Source: Candidatus Oceanisphaera merdipullorum
GTDB lineage: Bacteria > Pseudomonadota > Gammaproteobacteria > Enterobacterales > Aeromonadaceae
NCBI GenBank assembly: GCA_018883865.1
Contig: JAHLFI010000035.1
Span: forward strand, 1 to 42,409
Direction of reading: 5' to 3'
DNA length: 42,409 nt
Part shown: piece after piece, positions 34,033 to 42,137 of the stretch
Numbering within the stretch: the first letter of the stretch is position 1
How the letters are laid out: each line of letters opens with the position of its first letter
The notes under the pieces: model-generated
The model's input: the letters and a program-made list of their open reading frames with translations, nothing else
The model's database searches: none
What the model was told of the DNA's origin: nothing
Program-made: the position numbers and the translations under genes

Positions 34033-34887
34033 ATGAGCATGTCTATTCATACCAACTACACCTCTCTGGTAACGCAGAACACTCTGAACAGCACCAATAA
34101 AATGCTGGGTACCGCCATGGAGCGCTTGGGTACCGGTTTTCGCATTAACTCGGCAGCCGACGATGCCGCTGGCCTGCAAATTGCCGTGCGCCTGCAAGCA
34201 CAAACCAACGGTCAGGGTGTGGCCATGCGTAACTCGCAAGATGCCATCTCTATGATGCAGACTGCCGAAAGCGCGTTTGACGAGATGACCAACATCACTC
34301 AGCGTATGAAAGATCTTGCCACTCAAGGTGCGAACGGCACTAACTCCACCGCCGAAAACACGGCTTTGAATTCAGAATACCAACAGTTGGGTGCAGAACT
34401 GGCCAACATCGTGGAAAACACCAGCTACGGTGCCGGAACTAAACTACTGAATACCGGTGGTAAATTTCAGGCTGCTGCGGGTGTAAAGTTCCAAATCGGT
34501 GCTAGCACAGCGGAAACCTTGACCGTTAGTGTTGGCGCTAAAATTGACACTGTTACTGCTCTCATTGGTGCCGCGGGTGCAAGTGTTGGCGCTCTGGATA
34601 CTCAGGCTAATTCAACGTTGGCCATCACGGCTATGAACAGTTTACTTGATGGAGTGAGTGCCGTACGTGGTGATTTAGGCGCCAACATCAACCGCCTTGA
34701 GCACACTATTACTAACTTGGGCAACATGCGTGAGAACGGTGAGCAAGCTAAAGGCCGCATCATGGATGCCGACTTTGCTCAAGAAGCGTCGAACATGTCT
34801 AAAAACCAGATGCTGATGCAGTCTGGTATGTCAGTGCTGAGCAACGCCAACCAGATGAGCGGCTTGGTAATGTCACTGCTGCGTTAA
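34033..34887 (+). CDS. lafA: Lateral flagellin LafA, copy 1
   Basis: 284 residues from ATG 34033, which has AAAAGGAA upstream; an earlier in-frame ATG at 33973 falls in the promoter and is not credible. N-terminal [20 protein letters not shown] and [20 protein letters not shown], and C-terminal [20 protein letters not shown] with the final VMSLLR, are the flagellin D0/D1 coils. The central part (about 115-205) is short and variable. It has its own late promoter and is followed by a strong hairpin at 34957-34977. It is the main candidate filament subunit with its neighbour. Confidence 0.95.
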   Translation: MSMSIHTNYTSLVTQNTLNSTNKMLGTAMERLGTGFRINSAADDAAGLQIAVRLQAQTNGQGVAMRNSQDAISMMQTAESAFDEMTNITQRMKDLATQGANGTNSTAENTALNSEYQQLGAELANIVENTSYGAGTKLLNTGGKFQAAAGVKFQIGASTAETLTVSVGAKIDTVTALIGAAGASVGALDTQANSTLAITAMNSLLDGVSAVRGDLGANINRLEHTITNLGNMRENGEQAKGRIMDADFAQEASNMSKNQMLMQSGMSVLSNANQMSGLVMSLLR

Positions 34888-34956
34888 TAGAAAGCAGCGT
34901 TAATCACTGAATAAATAAAAATTAAAACAGCCTAGCTTGCTGAATATGCTTACGAC

Positions 34957-34977
34957 AAGGGCCCTATTAGGGCCCTT
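34957..34977 (+). terminator. Terminator-like hairpin after flagellin gene 1
   Basis: AAGGGCCC (34957-34964), loop TATTA, GGGCCCTT (34970-34977), perfect 8-bp stem, followed by TCTCGATC. The weak T-run suggests partial termination or 3'-end protection of the flagellin mRNA. Confidence 0.65.
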
Positions 34978-35083
34978 TCTCGATCTAAAAATAAAGATTT
35001 TTTGCTCTTCAGTTGGGACTTGCCCATATATTCGGTGTTCTTCTGAGGCAAAAATTCCTTCGCCACTTTTTTGGGGCGTACAT

Positions 35084-35111
35084 TTAAGTTTCTCCCAATG
35101 GCTGCCGTTTT
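35084..35111 (+). promoter_or_regulatory. Sigma-28 (LafS) type promoter of flagellin gene 2
   Basis: TTAAGTTT (35084-35091), 12 bases, GCCGTTTT (35104-35111), 63 bases before the start. The leader after it also resembles that of flagellin 1, so promoter and gene were duplicated together. Confidence 0.75.
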
Positions 35112-35174
35112 ACTCTTTTGAATCAAAACCCCTTATTCAGTAAGTAACAGTCAAAAGCTAAAAGGAACATCATT

Positions 35175-36035
35175 ATGAGCATGTCTATTCATACCAACTA
35201 CACCTCACTGGTAACGCAAAATACCCTGAACAGCACCAACAAAATGTTGGGCACCGCCATGGAGCGTTTGGGTACCGGCTTTCGTATCAACTCTGCCGCC
35301 GACGATGCTGCCGGCCTGCAAATTGCCGTACGCCTGCAAGCACAAACCAACGGTCAGGGTGTTGCCATGCGTAACTCGCAAGATGCCATCTCCATGATGC
35401 AAACCGCTGAAAGCGCGTTTGACGAGATGACCAATATTGCCCAGCGTATGAAAGACTTAGCCACTCAGGGTGCGAACGGTACTAACTCTACCGCCGAAAA
35501 CACGGCAATGAACGCCGAGTTCCAGCAGTTGGGCGCTGAGCTGGAAAACATTATGAAAAATACTAGCTACGGTGCTGGGACTAATTTATTTGCCACGGGT
35601 GGTAAATTTGAAGACGCCACTGGTGTTACATTCCAAATTGGTGCTAGCACAGCTGAAACCTTAAAGGTTGATATCAACGCTAAAGTAAAAACGTTGAATA
35701 CCAGTACTACCTTGACAGCGGGTGTTACGGCTTTGGGAGCCCTGACTGATCAAACTACTTCTTCTACAGCTATCGGTACACTTAATACTTTTTTAGGTAA
35801 CGTTAGCTCTGTGCGTGGTGATTTAGGTGCCAACATCAACCGCCTTGAGCATACCATTACTAACTTGGGTAATATGCGTGAGAACGGTGAGCAAGCTAAA
35901 GGCCGCATCATGGATGCCGACTTCGCTCAAGAAGCCTCTAACATGTCTAAAAACCAGATGCTGATGCAGTCTGGTATGTCAGTGCTGAGCAACGCCAACC
36001 AGATGAGCGGCTTGGTAATGTCTCTGCTTCGTTAA
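35175..36035 (+). CDS. lafA2: Lateral flagellin LafA, copy 2
   Basis: 286 residues. The first 114 residues agree with copy 1 except for a few changes, and the last 74 (from [14 protein letters not shown]) are identical. The region between about 115 and 210 differs strongly. AAAAGGAACATCATT precedes the ATG as in copy 1. The pair probably arose by tandem duplication, with ends kept alike by selection or gene conversion. Two terminators follow. Confidence 0.95.
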   Translation: MSMSIHTNYTSLVTQNTLNSTNKMLGTAMERLGTGFRINSAADDAAGLQIAVRLQAQTNGQGVAMRNSQDAISMMQTAESAFDEMTNIAQRMKDLATQGANGTNSTAENTAMNAEFQQLGAELENIMKNTSYGAGTNLFATGGKFEDATGVTFQIGASTAETLKVDINAKVKTLNTSTTLTAGVTALGALTDQTTSSTAIGTLNTFLGNVSSVRGDLGANINRLEHTITNLGNMRENGEQAKGRIMDADFAQEASNMSKNQMLMQSGMSVLSNANQMSGLVMSLLR

Positions 36036-36104
36036 TAAAAACAGCGTTAATAGTGCGGCGTTAATTCAGCGGCCTTAATAGTAAAGTCTCCTTCTTTTTA
36101 TCAG

Positions 36105-36128
36105 CTAGGGCCTCTGGTCAGGCCCTAG
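36105..36128 (+). terminator. Intrinsic terminator after flagellin gene 2
   Basis: CTAGGGCCT (36105-36113) and AGGCCCTAG (36120-36128) form a perfect 9-bp stem with a six-base loop, followed by TTGCTTTGTTTT. Confidence 0.8.
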
Positions 36129-36204
36129 TTGCTTTGTTTTATGTTGTCTGTCTTATTTAACGGTTGTGCGTTACGCGTATGAAGGTATGTAAGGTAGATT
36201 TTTT

Positions 36205-36231
36205 GCGGCTCATCTTGAGCCGCTTTTTTTT
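36205..36231 (+). terminator. Second strong intrinsic terminator before fliD
   Basis: GCGGCTCA (36205-36212), loop TCT, TGAGCCGC (36216-36223), then eight T. With the hairpin at 36105 it isolates fliD from flagellin transcription. The 77 bases between the two hairpins hold no gene that I can support. Confidence 0.9.
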
Positions 36232-36301
36232 GCCTGTGTTCCTCCCCATAGCTTAACGCTCTTCGTCGTAAAGAGGCGGGACAAGAAAAGTCTCTAGGTC
36301 C

Positions 36302-36329
36302 TCAAGTTCTTCATTTTCTGGGTCGTTAT
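36302..36329 (+). promoter_or_regulatory. Sigma-28 (LafS) type promoter of fliD operon
   Basis: TCAAGTTC (36302-36309), 12 bases, GTCGTTAT (36322-36329), 64 bases before fliD. The -35 equals that of flagellin 1 and the -10 equals that of flgM. Confidence 0.72.
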
Positions 36330-36393
36330 CCCTAGCTAACAGTTTTTACTCTTAGCTTTAATTCTTACTCATCCATCACTTAAGGGCACAGTC

Positions 36394-37710
36394 ATGTTTG
36401 GAATGGGCAGTATGGATCCCTCGTCTATGGCGCAGATGCTGACATCCGCGGATCGCACGCCATTAGACCGTTTGCTACAAAATCAGCAGAGCCAGTTGAG
36501 CAGCCAAAAGGCCGCTTACGGCAAAATTAAAGACAAACTGCAGAGTCTGCAAGACAGCATAAAAGCGCTAACCAGCGGCAAAGGTCTGCAAAGTCAGTCG
36601 GCTACTTTTTCTGATGACGGCATTATGACTGCTACCGTAAAAACCGGTGCTGCCAATGCCAATTATCAGCTTTATGTAAAGCAACTGGCCCTGTCGGATC
36701 AGCAGGCGTTTACCTTGGCAGAAGACTGGGCGGCGCCAAGTAGCGGCACGCTGAACATCAGCATTGCGGGCGTTGATGGCACCAACTTAAATGTGGACTT
36801 AGCCAGCCTAAACGGCGGTGGCTTAACTGAGTTGCGCGATGCCATTAACAAATCACCGGATAATAAAGGCGTGACCGCTTCGTTAATCCGCAGCAATGGC
36901 CAAACTCAGCTGCTGTTAACCAGTGCTAAAACCGGTGCCAGCCAAGCCATGACCGTTAGCGCAAGCGGCGATGCGGCGCTAGAAGGCGCCGTTACCGATA
37001 AAATCCAACTGAGCATGGCGCAAGATGCGGTGATTAAACTGGGCAGCGGTACGGGCGGCGTCGGCGGCTTAGAGCTTTCCAGCAGCACCAATAATTTCGA
37101 TGGCCAAATCGACGGCTTAAACCTCACTGTGACTAAGGTTCATGGCGCAACCGACTCACCGTTAAGCTTAACGGTAGCGACGGATCAATCGGCGATTGAA
37201 AGCTCGCTTGAGGGCATAGTGTCGGCTTATAACGCCTTGGTCAGCGAAGTGGAATTGCAAACCCGTAGTAAGGAGGGCAAAACTGCCGTCTTAAGTGGCG
37301 ACAGCATGAGCCGAGGTTTGTTAGATAAGTTACGCAGTACCTTATCTAATCCGGGGGCTGGCACCAGCTTAGCGGAGCTGGGCATTAAAACCGATAAAAA
37401 TGGCAAGTTGTCACTCGACACCGCCGCCATGGCTAAGTTGCAACAAGATAAACCCGGCGCATTAGAAGCGGCGTTAACCGGCGTTGATGGCTTGTTTACG
37501 CGGTTAGAAGCCGATACCAAACCCTATTTAGAACGCAACGGTGCCCTAGTGCAGCGTGAGCAAAGTCTGAAAGCCGGGCTGGATCGTATTACCGATCGTC
37601 AAGAGGCGCTGGATCTGCGGATGGACAAAACCTATCAGCGTTATTTGAGTCAATTCACGCGCATGAATACCTTGGCACAACAAATGCAACAGACTATGGG
37701 CATGTTTTAA
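36394..37710 (+). CDS. fliD: Filament cap protein FliD (LafB)
   Basis: 438 residues. The FliD N-domain is visible (MLTSADRTPLDRLLQNQQSQ, LQDSIKALTSGKGLQSQSAT), as is the C-domain (IVSAYNALVSEVELQTRSKE, ERNGALVQREQSLKAGLDRI, and the final LSQFTRMNTLAQQMQQTMGM). FliD caps the filament and adds flagellin. AAGGG lies upstream. It is the first gene of a late operon running through motB. Confidence 0.93.
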   Translation: MFGMGSMDPSSMAQMLTSADRTPLDRLLQNQQSQLSSQKAAYGKIKDKLQSLQDSIKALTSGKGLQSQSATFSDDGIMTATVKTGAANANYQLYVKQLALSDQQAFTLAEDWAAPSSGTLNISIAGVDGTNLNVDLASLNGGGLTELRDAINKSPDNKGVTASLIRSNGQTQLLLTSAKTGASQAMTVSASGDAALEGAVTDKIQLSMAQDAVIKLGSGTGGVGGLELSSSTNNFDGQIDGLNLTVTKVHGATDSPLSLTVATDQSAIESSLEGIVSAYNALVSEVELQTRSKEGKTAVLSGDSMSRGLLDKLRSTLSNPGAGTSLAELGIKTDKNGKLSLDTAAMAKLQQDKPGALEAALTGVDGLFTRLEADTKPYLERNGALVQREQSLKAGLDRITDRQEALDLRMDKTYQRYLSQFTRMNTLAQQMQQTMGMF

Positions 37711-37729
37711 TTGAGGGAGGCGCAGACCC

Positions 37730-38125
37730 ATGTTTGATGCCGATTCTGGCTTTGATGTTTATCAACACACCCAAACTGACGCGCGGGCGGCGCAAGCTTC
37801 GCCGCGCGAATTGGTGTTGATGTTGATGGATGGACTATTAGATGAAATTGCCCGCGCCGAGGGCCATATGTTGGCTGGCCGCTTAGCCGAAAAAGGCCAG
37901 AGTGTAGCCAAAGCTATTGATATTATTGGTGGTTTAGACAGTGCGCTCGATTTGCAGCAAGGCGGCGTCTTGGCTGAAAATCTACATCAGCTGTACGACT
38001 ATTGTGGCCGCCAGCTGTTTAGTGCCAGCGTTAATAATGATGCCAGCCAGTTATTACCCGTGTTGAAGGTGTTGGCAGACTTGCGCGCCGGTTGGCACGG
38101 CTTGGGCACAGAGGTTGATGCCTAA
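37730..38125 (+). CDS. fliS: Flagellin chaperone FliS (LafC)
   Basis: 131 residues, helical, with the FliS plan: YQHTQTDARAAQASPRELVL near the start, LMDGLLDEIARAEGHMLAGR, and KAIDIIGGLDSALDLQQGGV. It binds newly made flagellin in the cytoplasm. GAGGGAGG precedes the ATG. Confidence 0.93.
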   Translation: MFDADSGFDVYQHTQTDARAAQASPRELVLMLMDGLLDEIARAEGHMLAGRLAEKGQSVAKAIDIIGGLDSALDLQQGGVLAENLHQLYDYCGRQLFSASVNNDASQLLPVLKVLADLRAGWHGLGTEVDA

Positions 38126-38182
38126 TGTGGGAACAACCTATTCTCAAGCGGAACCTTTTAGTTCGGAACTTAAGTGGCCGCT

Positions 38183-38206
38183 GCGGAATGCCAGATTCCG
38201 CCTTTT
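38183..38206 (+). terminator. Terminator-like hairpin between fliS and the fliT-like gene
   Basis: GCGGAAT (38183-38189), loop GCCAG, ATTCCGC (38195-38201), then CTTTT. It lies in the 97-base gap and ends 16 bases before the next start, so it could attenuate the distal genes. Confidence 0.55.
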
Positions 38207-38222
38207 ATCTGCGAGGGCGGCC

Positions 38223-38552
38223 ATGAATCGCTCCGTATTAGCGCCTTTATTTGGCCGCTTGCTGATGTTGCAACAGCAGATTAGCCAAGCGGTGCAAGCC
38301 AAAAATTGGGACTCGCTTACCCAGTTAGACGCTCAGCTGCGGCTGTGTTTGCAAGAGTTGGCGCCCCATAAGCCGAAATTGACCCCACAGCAGCAACAGG
38401 TGTTGGCGCAATTTGCCGAACAGTATCGCCAGCTGTGGCAGCAGGTATGCGAGCAAGCCAGTGAGTTGGATCAGCAGTTGTTGGGCTTGCGTGAACAACG
38501 CGAGGGCGAGCTGGCCTACGACTGGGTTGAGCAATTAGGTGAAACCTCATGA
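38223..38552 (+). CDS. fliT: FliT/LafX-like flagellar chaperone
   Basis: 109 residues from ATG 38223, with GAGGGCGG just upstream; a longer frame from 38115 would run through the hairpin and is less likely. The protein is all helical and Q/L rich (FGRLLMLQQQISQAVQAKNW, QLLGLREQREGELAYDWVEQ), as in FliT chaperones, and sits between fliS and fliK, where lateral clusters carry fliT (lafD) or lafX. Sequence is weakly diagnostic. The stop overlaps fliK by four bases. Confidence 0.6.
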   Translation: MNRSVLAPLFGRLLMLQQQISQAVQAKNWDSLTQLDAQLRLCLQELAPHKPKLTPQQQQVLAQFAEQYRQLWQQVCEQASELDQQLLGLREQREGELAYDWVEQLGETS

Positions 38553-39931
38553 TGGGCTTGCCTGCCAGCACCAGCCCGCAAACAGCCTCTTCGACAAGTG
38601 TTCGCAATACTCAGGTAGCCTCGCAAGCCAGTGTTGCCCATGGTCCTGCTGGTTCTGCGGAAAAAGCCGGCGTTAGCCATGAATCCGACTTTGCCGAATC
38701 GCTCGCTGAATCGGCGCAACAGGCCAGCACTAATCAATCTAAAGCACAGCTTGAATCATCCGCGCCAGCCTCTACTGGCGTTAATGAGTTGCCGGAGAGT
38801 GCAGGCTTAGGTTCGCTTAGCGAAGAGTCGCCAGATGCCGAGCTCAGTTCAGAACCCAATACGGGCTCGAATACTGAGCCTAATGTGGACTTGGATGCAG
38901 GCGTAAGTGTAGAGCCGCCGGTATTAGTAACGGACAGCGAGCCCGATGTATTAACCGGCATTGATGCACTGGCGGAGCCGGCAACTCAGTTATGGCATTG
39001 GCATTACAGTCGCGGTGCGGGCAGTGAGAACATTGGATCGACGGCGTTTGGGGAAATGGCGGCTATGGCCGATGCCATGGCCAGCAAAACGAGCGCCAAA
39101 ACGAACGGCGAAGCTGGCCAGATGCCAACAGTGAATGCACAAACCACAGCGAGCCAAACTGCATCGCATCCAGGCGTAGCTGCCCCAGGCCAAGTCGTTT
39201 CAGCAGCCGATGCGACAGGCCAAGCAGAGGGCGCTCTTTTACAGGTAGCCAGGGCGGTGACTACCTCAGCCCGCAGTGATGCTGCGGCTGAGCGGCGTGT
39301 CAGTTTTTCATCCACCTTTACTGAGTCAGGCCAAGCGCCGATAACCCAGTTGGCGGCTAATAAAGTTCTATTGCAACAATTAGCCAGCGGTTCTACATCT
39401 GCAGTCACGGCCACCGTTAACGTGGAAGAATCCAGCCATAGTCTCACCACGAGTGGGGCTCAGCTTACGTCAACGCCAGGGCGAGCCAGTGTGCCGGTGC
39501 ACGAGTGGGCGCCAGTGGTGGTGGACTCGACCAACAAGGCGCAGCTAGGCGCGCAGTTATTACACACCCTAAAAGAAAAAGTCGAATTGCAGCTCAATCA
39601 AGAGGTGCAACAGGCGCGGATCAAGCTAGATCCACCAGAAATGGGCCGCCTAGAGCTGAGTATTCGCCTCGAAGGCGACAAGCTGCATATTCACATTGCG
39701 GCAAGCCAAGGTGCGGTACGGGATGCGCTCAACGCCCATGCGGATCGATTACGCAATGACTTATTGCCACACCACAGTGGCGGGGTAGAGGTGAGCGTGG
39801 GCCAAGAAGGCCAGCCGCAAAAATCGTCGTCGTCGCACCTTGAGAATGCCATTTTGATGGCTGAGCAGGGGAGCGCAGAGCTTGAGCAAAAGCAGCAGGC
39901 TGGCGCAGGTTGGATTAATGCCTTGGTCTAG
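38549..39931 (+). CDS. fliK: Hook-length control protein, FliK type (LafE)
   Basis: 460 residues. The first 310 are low in complexity and rich in S, T, A, E and Q, as expected of the ruler part. The C-terminal domain (about 330-430) has the FliK signature: VELQLNQEVQQARIKLDPPE, MGRLELSIRLEGDKLHIHIA and ALNAHADRLRNDLLP. FliK measures the hook and triggers the FlhB specificity switch. ATG 38549 overlaps the preceding stop. Confidence 0.9.
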   Translation: MMGLPASTSPQTASSTSVRNTQVASQASVAHGPAGSAEKAGVSHESDFAESLAESAQQASTNQSKAQLESSAPASTGVNELPESAGLGSLSEESPDAELSSEPNTGSNTEPNVDLDAGVSVEPPVLVTDSEPDVLTGIDALAEPATQLWHWHYSRGAGSENIGSTAFGEMAAMADAMASKTSAKTNGEAGQMPTVNAQTTASQTASHPGVAAPGQVVSAADATGQAEGALLQVARAVTTSARSDAAAERRVSFSSTFTESGQAPITQLAANKVLLQQLASGSTSAVTATVNVEESSHSLTTSGAQLTSTPGRASVPVHEWAPVVVDSTNKAQLGAQLLHTLKEKVELQLNQEVQQARIKLDPPEMGRLELSIRLEGDKLHIHIAASQGAVRDALNAHADRLRNDLLPHHSGGVEVSVGQEGQPQKSSSSHLENAILMAEQGSAELEQKQQAGAGWINALV

Positions 39932-39937
39932 CGCTTT

Positions 39938-39989
39938 GGTTACGAACTTAGGTTACGAACTTAGGTTTTGAGCTTAGATTCTGAGCTTA
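39938..39989 (+). repeat. Four imperfect 13-bp tandem repeats before fliL
   Basis: GGTTACGAACTTA twice (39938-39950, 39951-39963), then GGTTTTGAGCTTA (39964-39976) and GATTCTGAGCTTA (39977-39989). They begin six bases after the fliK stop. A CTAGGCG-aag-CGCCTAG hairpin (40012-40028) follows. Confidence 0.8.
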
Positions 39990-40057
39990 GTCCAATGTCT
40001 TAAATTTACGGCTAGGCGAAGCGCCTAGATCTCATGAATCAAGTAAGGGAACAACAA

Positions 40058-40552
40058 ATGGCAGAAGAAAAAGCAGCTAAAAAATCGCGCAGTAAGTTGG
40101 GCTTAGTCTGGCTGGTGTTAGTGACGTTATTGGTCGGCATGGGCGTGGGCACCTTTGTGCTAGCGGATTATAAAGCCCGTTTTATAGATGGAGGCATGGC
40201 CGCTTGGTTTGCGCCAGAGCCCGTCGTCGCAGTCGAGCCGCAATTTAAACCGCTGGAGCAATTTGTGATTGGCCTACCAAGCCTAGAGCGCAATCATTAT
40301 ATGGTGTTGGAGTTGGCGCTGATGAGCCGCTATCCCGATCAGTTGGTGCTCTGGGACACGGTACTACCGGCGCTGCGTAATACTACGCTCAGTTATTTCA
40401 GCAGTTTTGATCACCAGCAGGTGCAAGAGCATTTGCAAGACTTGAGTCATTTTGAGCAAGAGCTGCAAACCGCCCTGAATGATCGCTTGTCCAGCTATCA
40501 ATATGATCCTTCGGTAGAAGCCGTACTGATCACAAAGCTGGTTATTCAATAG
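40058..40552 (+). CDS. fliL: Flagellar basal body-associated protein FliL (LafF)
   Basis: 164 residues from ATG 40058, with AAGGGA seven bases upstream; an ATG at 40034 lacks a ribosome site. A charged N-terminus (AEEKAAKKSRSK) is followed by one membrane helix (LGLVWLVLVTLLVGMGVGTF) and the periplasmic FliL domain (FKPLEQFVIGLPSLERNHYM, then the ITKLVIQ end). FliL encircles stator units. It lies in the late operon two bases before fliA. Confidence 0.9.
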   Translation: MAEEKAAKKSRSKLGLVWLVLVTLLVGMGVGTFVLADYKARFIDGGMAAWFAPEPVVAVEPQFKPLEQFVIGLPSLERNHYMVLELALMSRYPDQLVLWDTVLPALRNTTLSYFSSFDHQQVQEHLQDLSHFEQELQTALNDRLSSYQYDPSVEAVLITKLVIQ

Positions 40553-40554
40553 TC

Positions 40555-41277
40555 ATGCTGCAACAGCAAGACTGGTTGTTAGAAGAGCCACCGCTCGCGG
40601 CTGTGCCGGCCAAAAATGAACAATTTTGGCTGAATCAATATCTGCCGTTGGTGAAGCGGGTGCTGGGTCAGTTGCGCCATCAAACCAATACCCTGATCGA
40701 TGCCGATGATCTAGCGCAAATCGGCATCATGGGTTTGTTAGAAGCGTTGCGCCGTTATGGCGGCGAGCCCGATGCCAGTTTTGGTAGCTTCGCCTATAAA
40801 CGGGTGCGCGGTGCCATTTTAGATGAGTTACGCCGCCACGATTGGCGGCCGCGCCAGTTGCGGCAAAAGACCCACCAATGCGCTCAAGCTGAGCGCGACT
40901 TGATGCGTACGCTTGGCCGGCGGCCCACCGAAGCCGAGCTGGCGCAGGCGTTGGGCATTAACCAAAGTGAGTTACACGAAATTTTGTGTGCCGGCGAGAT
41001 GGCCGAGATGGACAGCTTGCAAGTGTTGTTGGAGCAAGGCGTTGAGCCCACGCAAGACGAGAGTCATGCACCACAAGAACAAGCGCAGCTGATACAGAGC
41101 CTACTGGTACGGCTGCCTGAGCGGGAGCAGCATTTAATGTCTTTGTATTATCAGCATGAGCTGAATATGAAAGAAATCGCCTTAGTTTTGGATTTAACTG
41201 AATCCAGAGTGTGTCAATTACATAAACAGTGTTTGGCGTTATTAAATCGCACACTGGCAGCAAACGGAGCAATATAA
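40555..41277 (+). CDS. fliA: Lateral flagellar sigma-28 factor LafS (FliA type)
   Basis: 240 residues. Region 2 is DADDLAQIGIMGLLEALRRY followed by FGSFAYKRVRGAILDELRRH and DWRPRQLRQ, region 3 is LGRRPTEAELAQALGINQSE, and region 4 is LPEREQHLMSLYYQHELNMK with LDLTESRVCQLHKQC. It should read the five TNAAGNNN-N12-GYCGTTWT promoters and be held by the FlgM encoded at 17770-18057. It starts two bases after fliL; its stop overlaps the motA start. Confidence 0.94.
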   Translation: MLQQQDWLLEEPPLAAVPAKNEQFWLNQYLPLVKRVLGQLRHQTNTLIDADDLAQIGIMGLLEALRRYGGEPDASFGSFAYKRVRGAILDELRRHDWRPRQLRQKTHQCAQAERDLMRTLGRRPTEAELAQALGINQSELHEILCAGEMAEMDSLQVLLEQGVEPTQDESHAPQEQAQLIQSLLVRLPEREQHLMSLYYQHELNMKEIALVLDLTESRVCQLHKQCLALLNRTLAANGAI

Positions 41278-42137
41278 TGCAAAAGCTGTTGGGTCTCATG
41301 GTTATCTTAATTTGTGTGTTTGGCGGCTTTTTAATGGCCAATGGCCAGCTGATGGCACTGTGGCAACCGGCTGAAATGGTCATCATCTTAGGTGCCGGTT
41401 TAGGCTCCTTGATCGTGGGTAACTCCACCGCCGTGCTTAAGGGCATTTGGCAACAGCTTAAAGCGATTTGCCGTGGCCAAAAAGACGATGCCGCCTTGTA
41501 TGAACAGCTGTTGCCACTCATGCATCAGCTATTACAAGAAACCCGCCTCAAAGGCTTAAAGGCCTTGGATGGCCATGTGGAAGCACCACAAAACAGCCCT
41601 TTATTCAGCCAAGCCCCTTTGGTGTTGGCGCATCCCGAATTACTGGGCTTTATTATTGATAACTTACGCATGTTAGGCATGGGTAAGTTGAGCGCTCATG
41701 AGTTGGAAGCGCTGCTGGAGCTAGAAGTAGAAGCGCTAGAAGAGTGCATGCTCAAGCCCTCGCATGCGCTTGCCAAAGCCGCAGATGCCATGCCGGGCTT
41801 TGGTATTTTAGCGGCGGTAATGGGCATTATTATTACCATGCAGCATTTGGACGGCCCGCTAACATACATTGGCGTGCACGTGGCGGCGGCCTTGGTGGGC
41901 ACCTTCTTGGGTATCTTCGTGTGTTATTGCCTGTTTAGCCCGGCCAGCCATGCCATGGAGCAATGGGTAGGGCGACGCATTACCGCATTAGAATGCGTGT
42001 GCGCTATTTTGGTGTCGCACATTAGTGGCAAGTCGCCGCTGCTGGCGGTGGATGCGGGGCGCAAAATTATCGAGCAAGATATTAAGCCGAGCTTTATTGC
42101 CATGGAGTCTTGGATGACGGATTTGGAAGCTAACTAA
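41277..42137 (+). CDS. motA: Lateral flagellar stator protein MotA (LafT)
   Basis: 286 residues from ATG 41277. Four membrane helices are seen: two at the N-terminus (LGLMVILICVFGGFLMANGQ, EMVIILGAGLGSLIVGNSTA) and two near 180-230 (PGFGILAAVMGIIITMQHLD, ALVGTFLGIFVCYCLFSPAS), with a long cytoplasmic loop between. The layout matches proton-type MotA. The stop overlaps the motB start. Confidence 0.94.
   Translation: MQKLLGLMVILICVFGGFLMANGQLMALWQPAEMVIILGAGLGSLIVGNSTAVLKGIWQQLKAICRGQKDDAALYEQLLPLMHQLLQETRLKGLKALDGHVEAPQNSPLFSQAPLVLAHPELLGFIIDNLRMLGMGKLSAHELEALLELEVEALEECMLKPSHALAKAADAMPGFGILAAVMGIIITMQHLDGPLTYIGVHVAAALVGTFLGIFVCYCLFSPASHAMEQWVGRRITALECVCAILVSHISGKSPLLAVDAGRKIIEQDIKPSFIAMESWMTDLEAN

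Noticed and set aside
38115-38222. Longer N-terminus for the fliT-like gene (start at 38115)
   Set aside because: It overlaps fliS, runs through a terminator-like hairpin and lacks a ribosome site, while ATG 38223 has GAGGGCGG upstream and gives the expected size.
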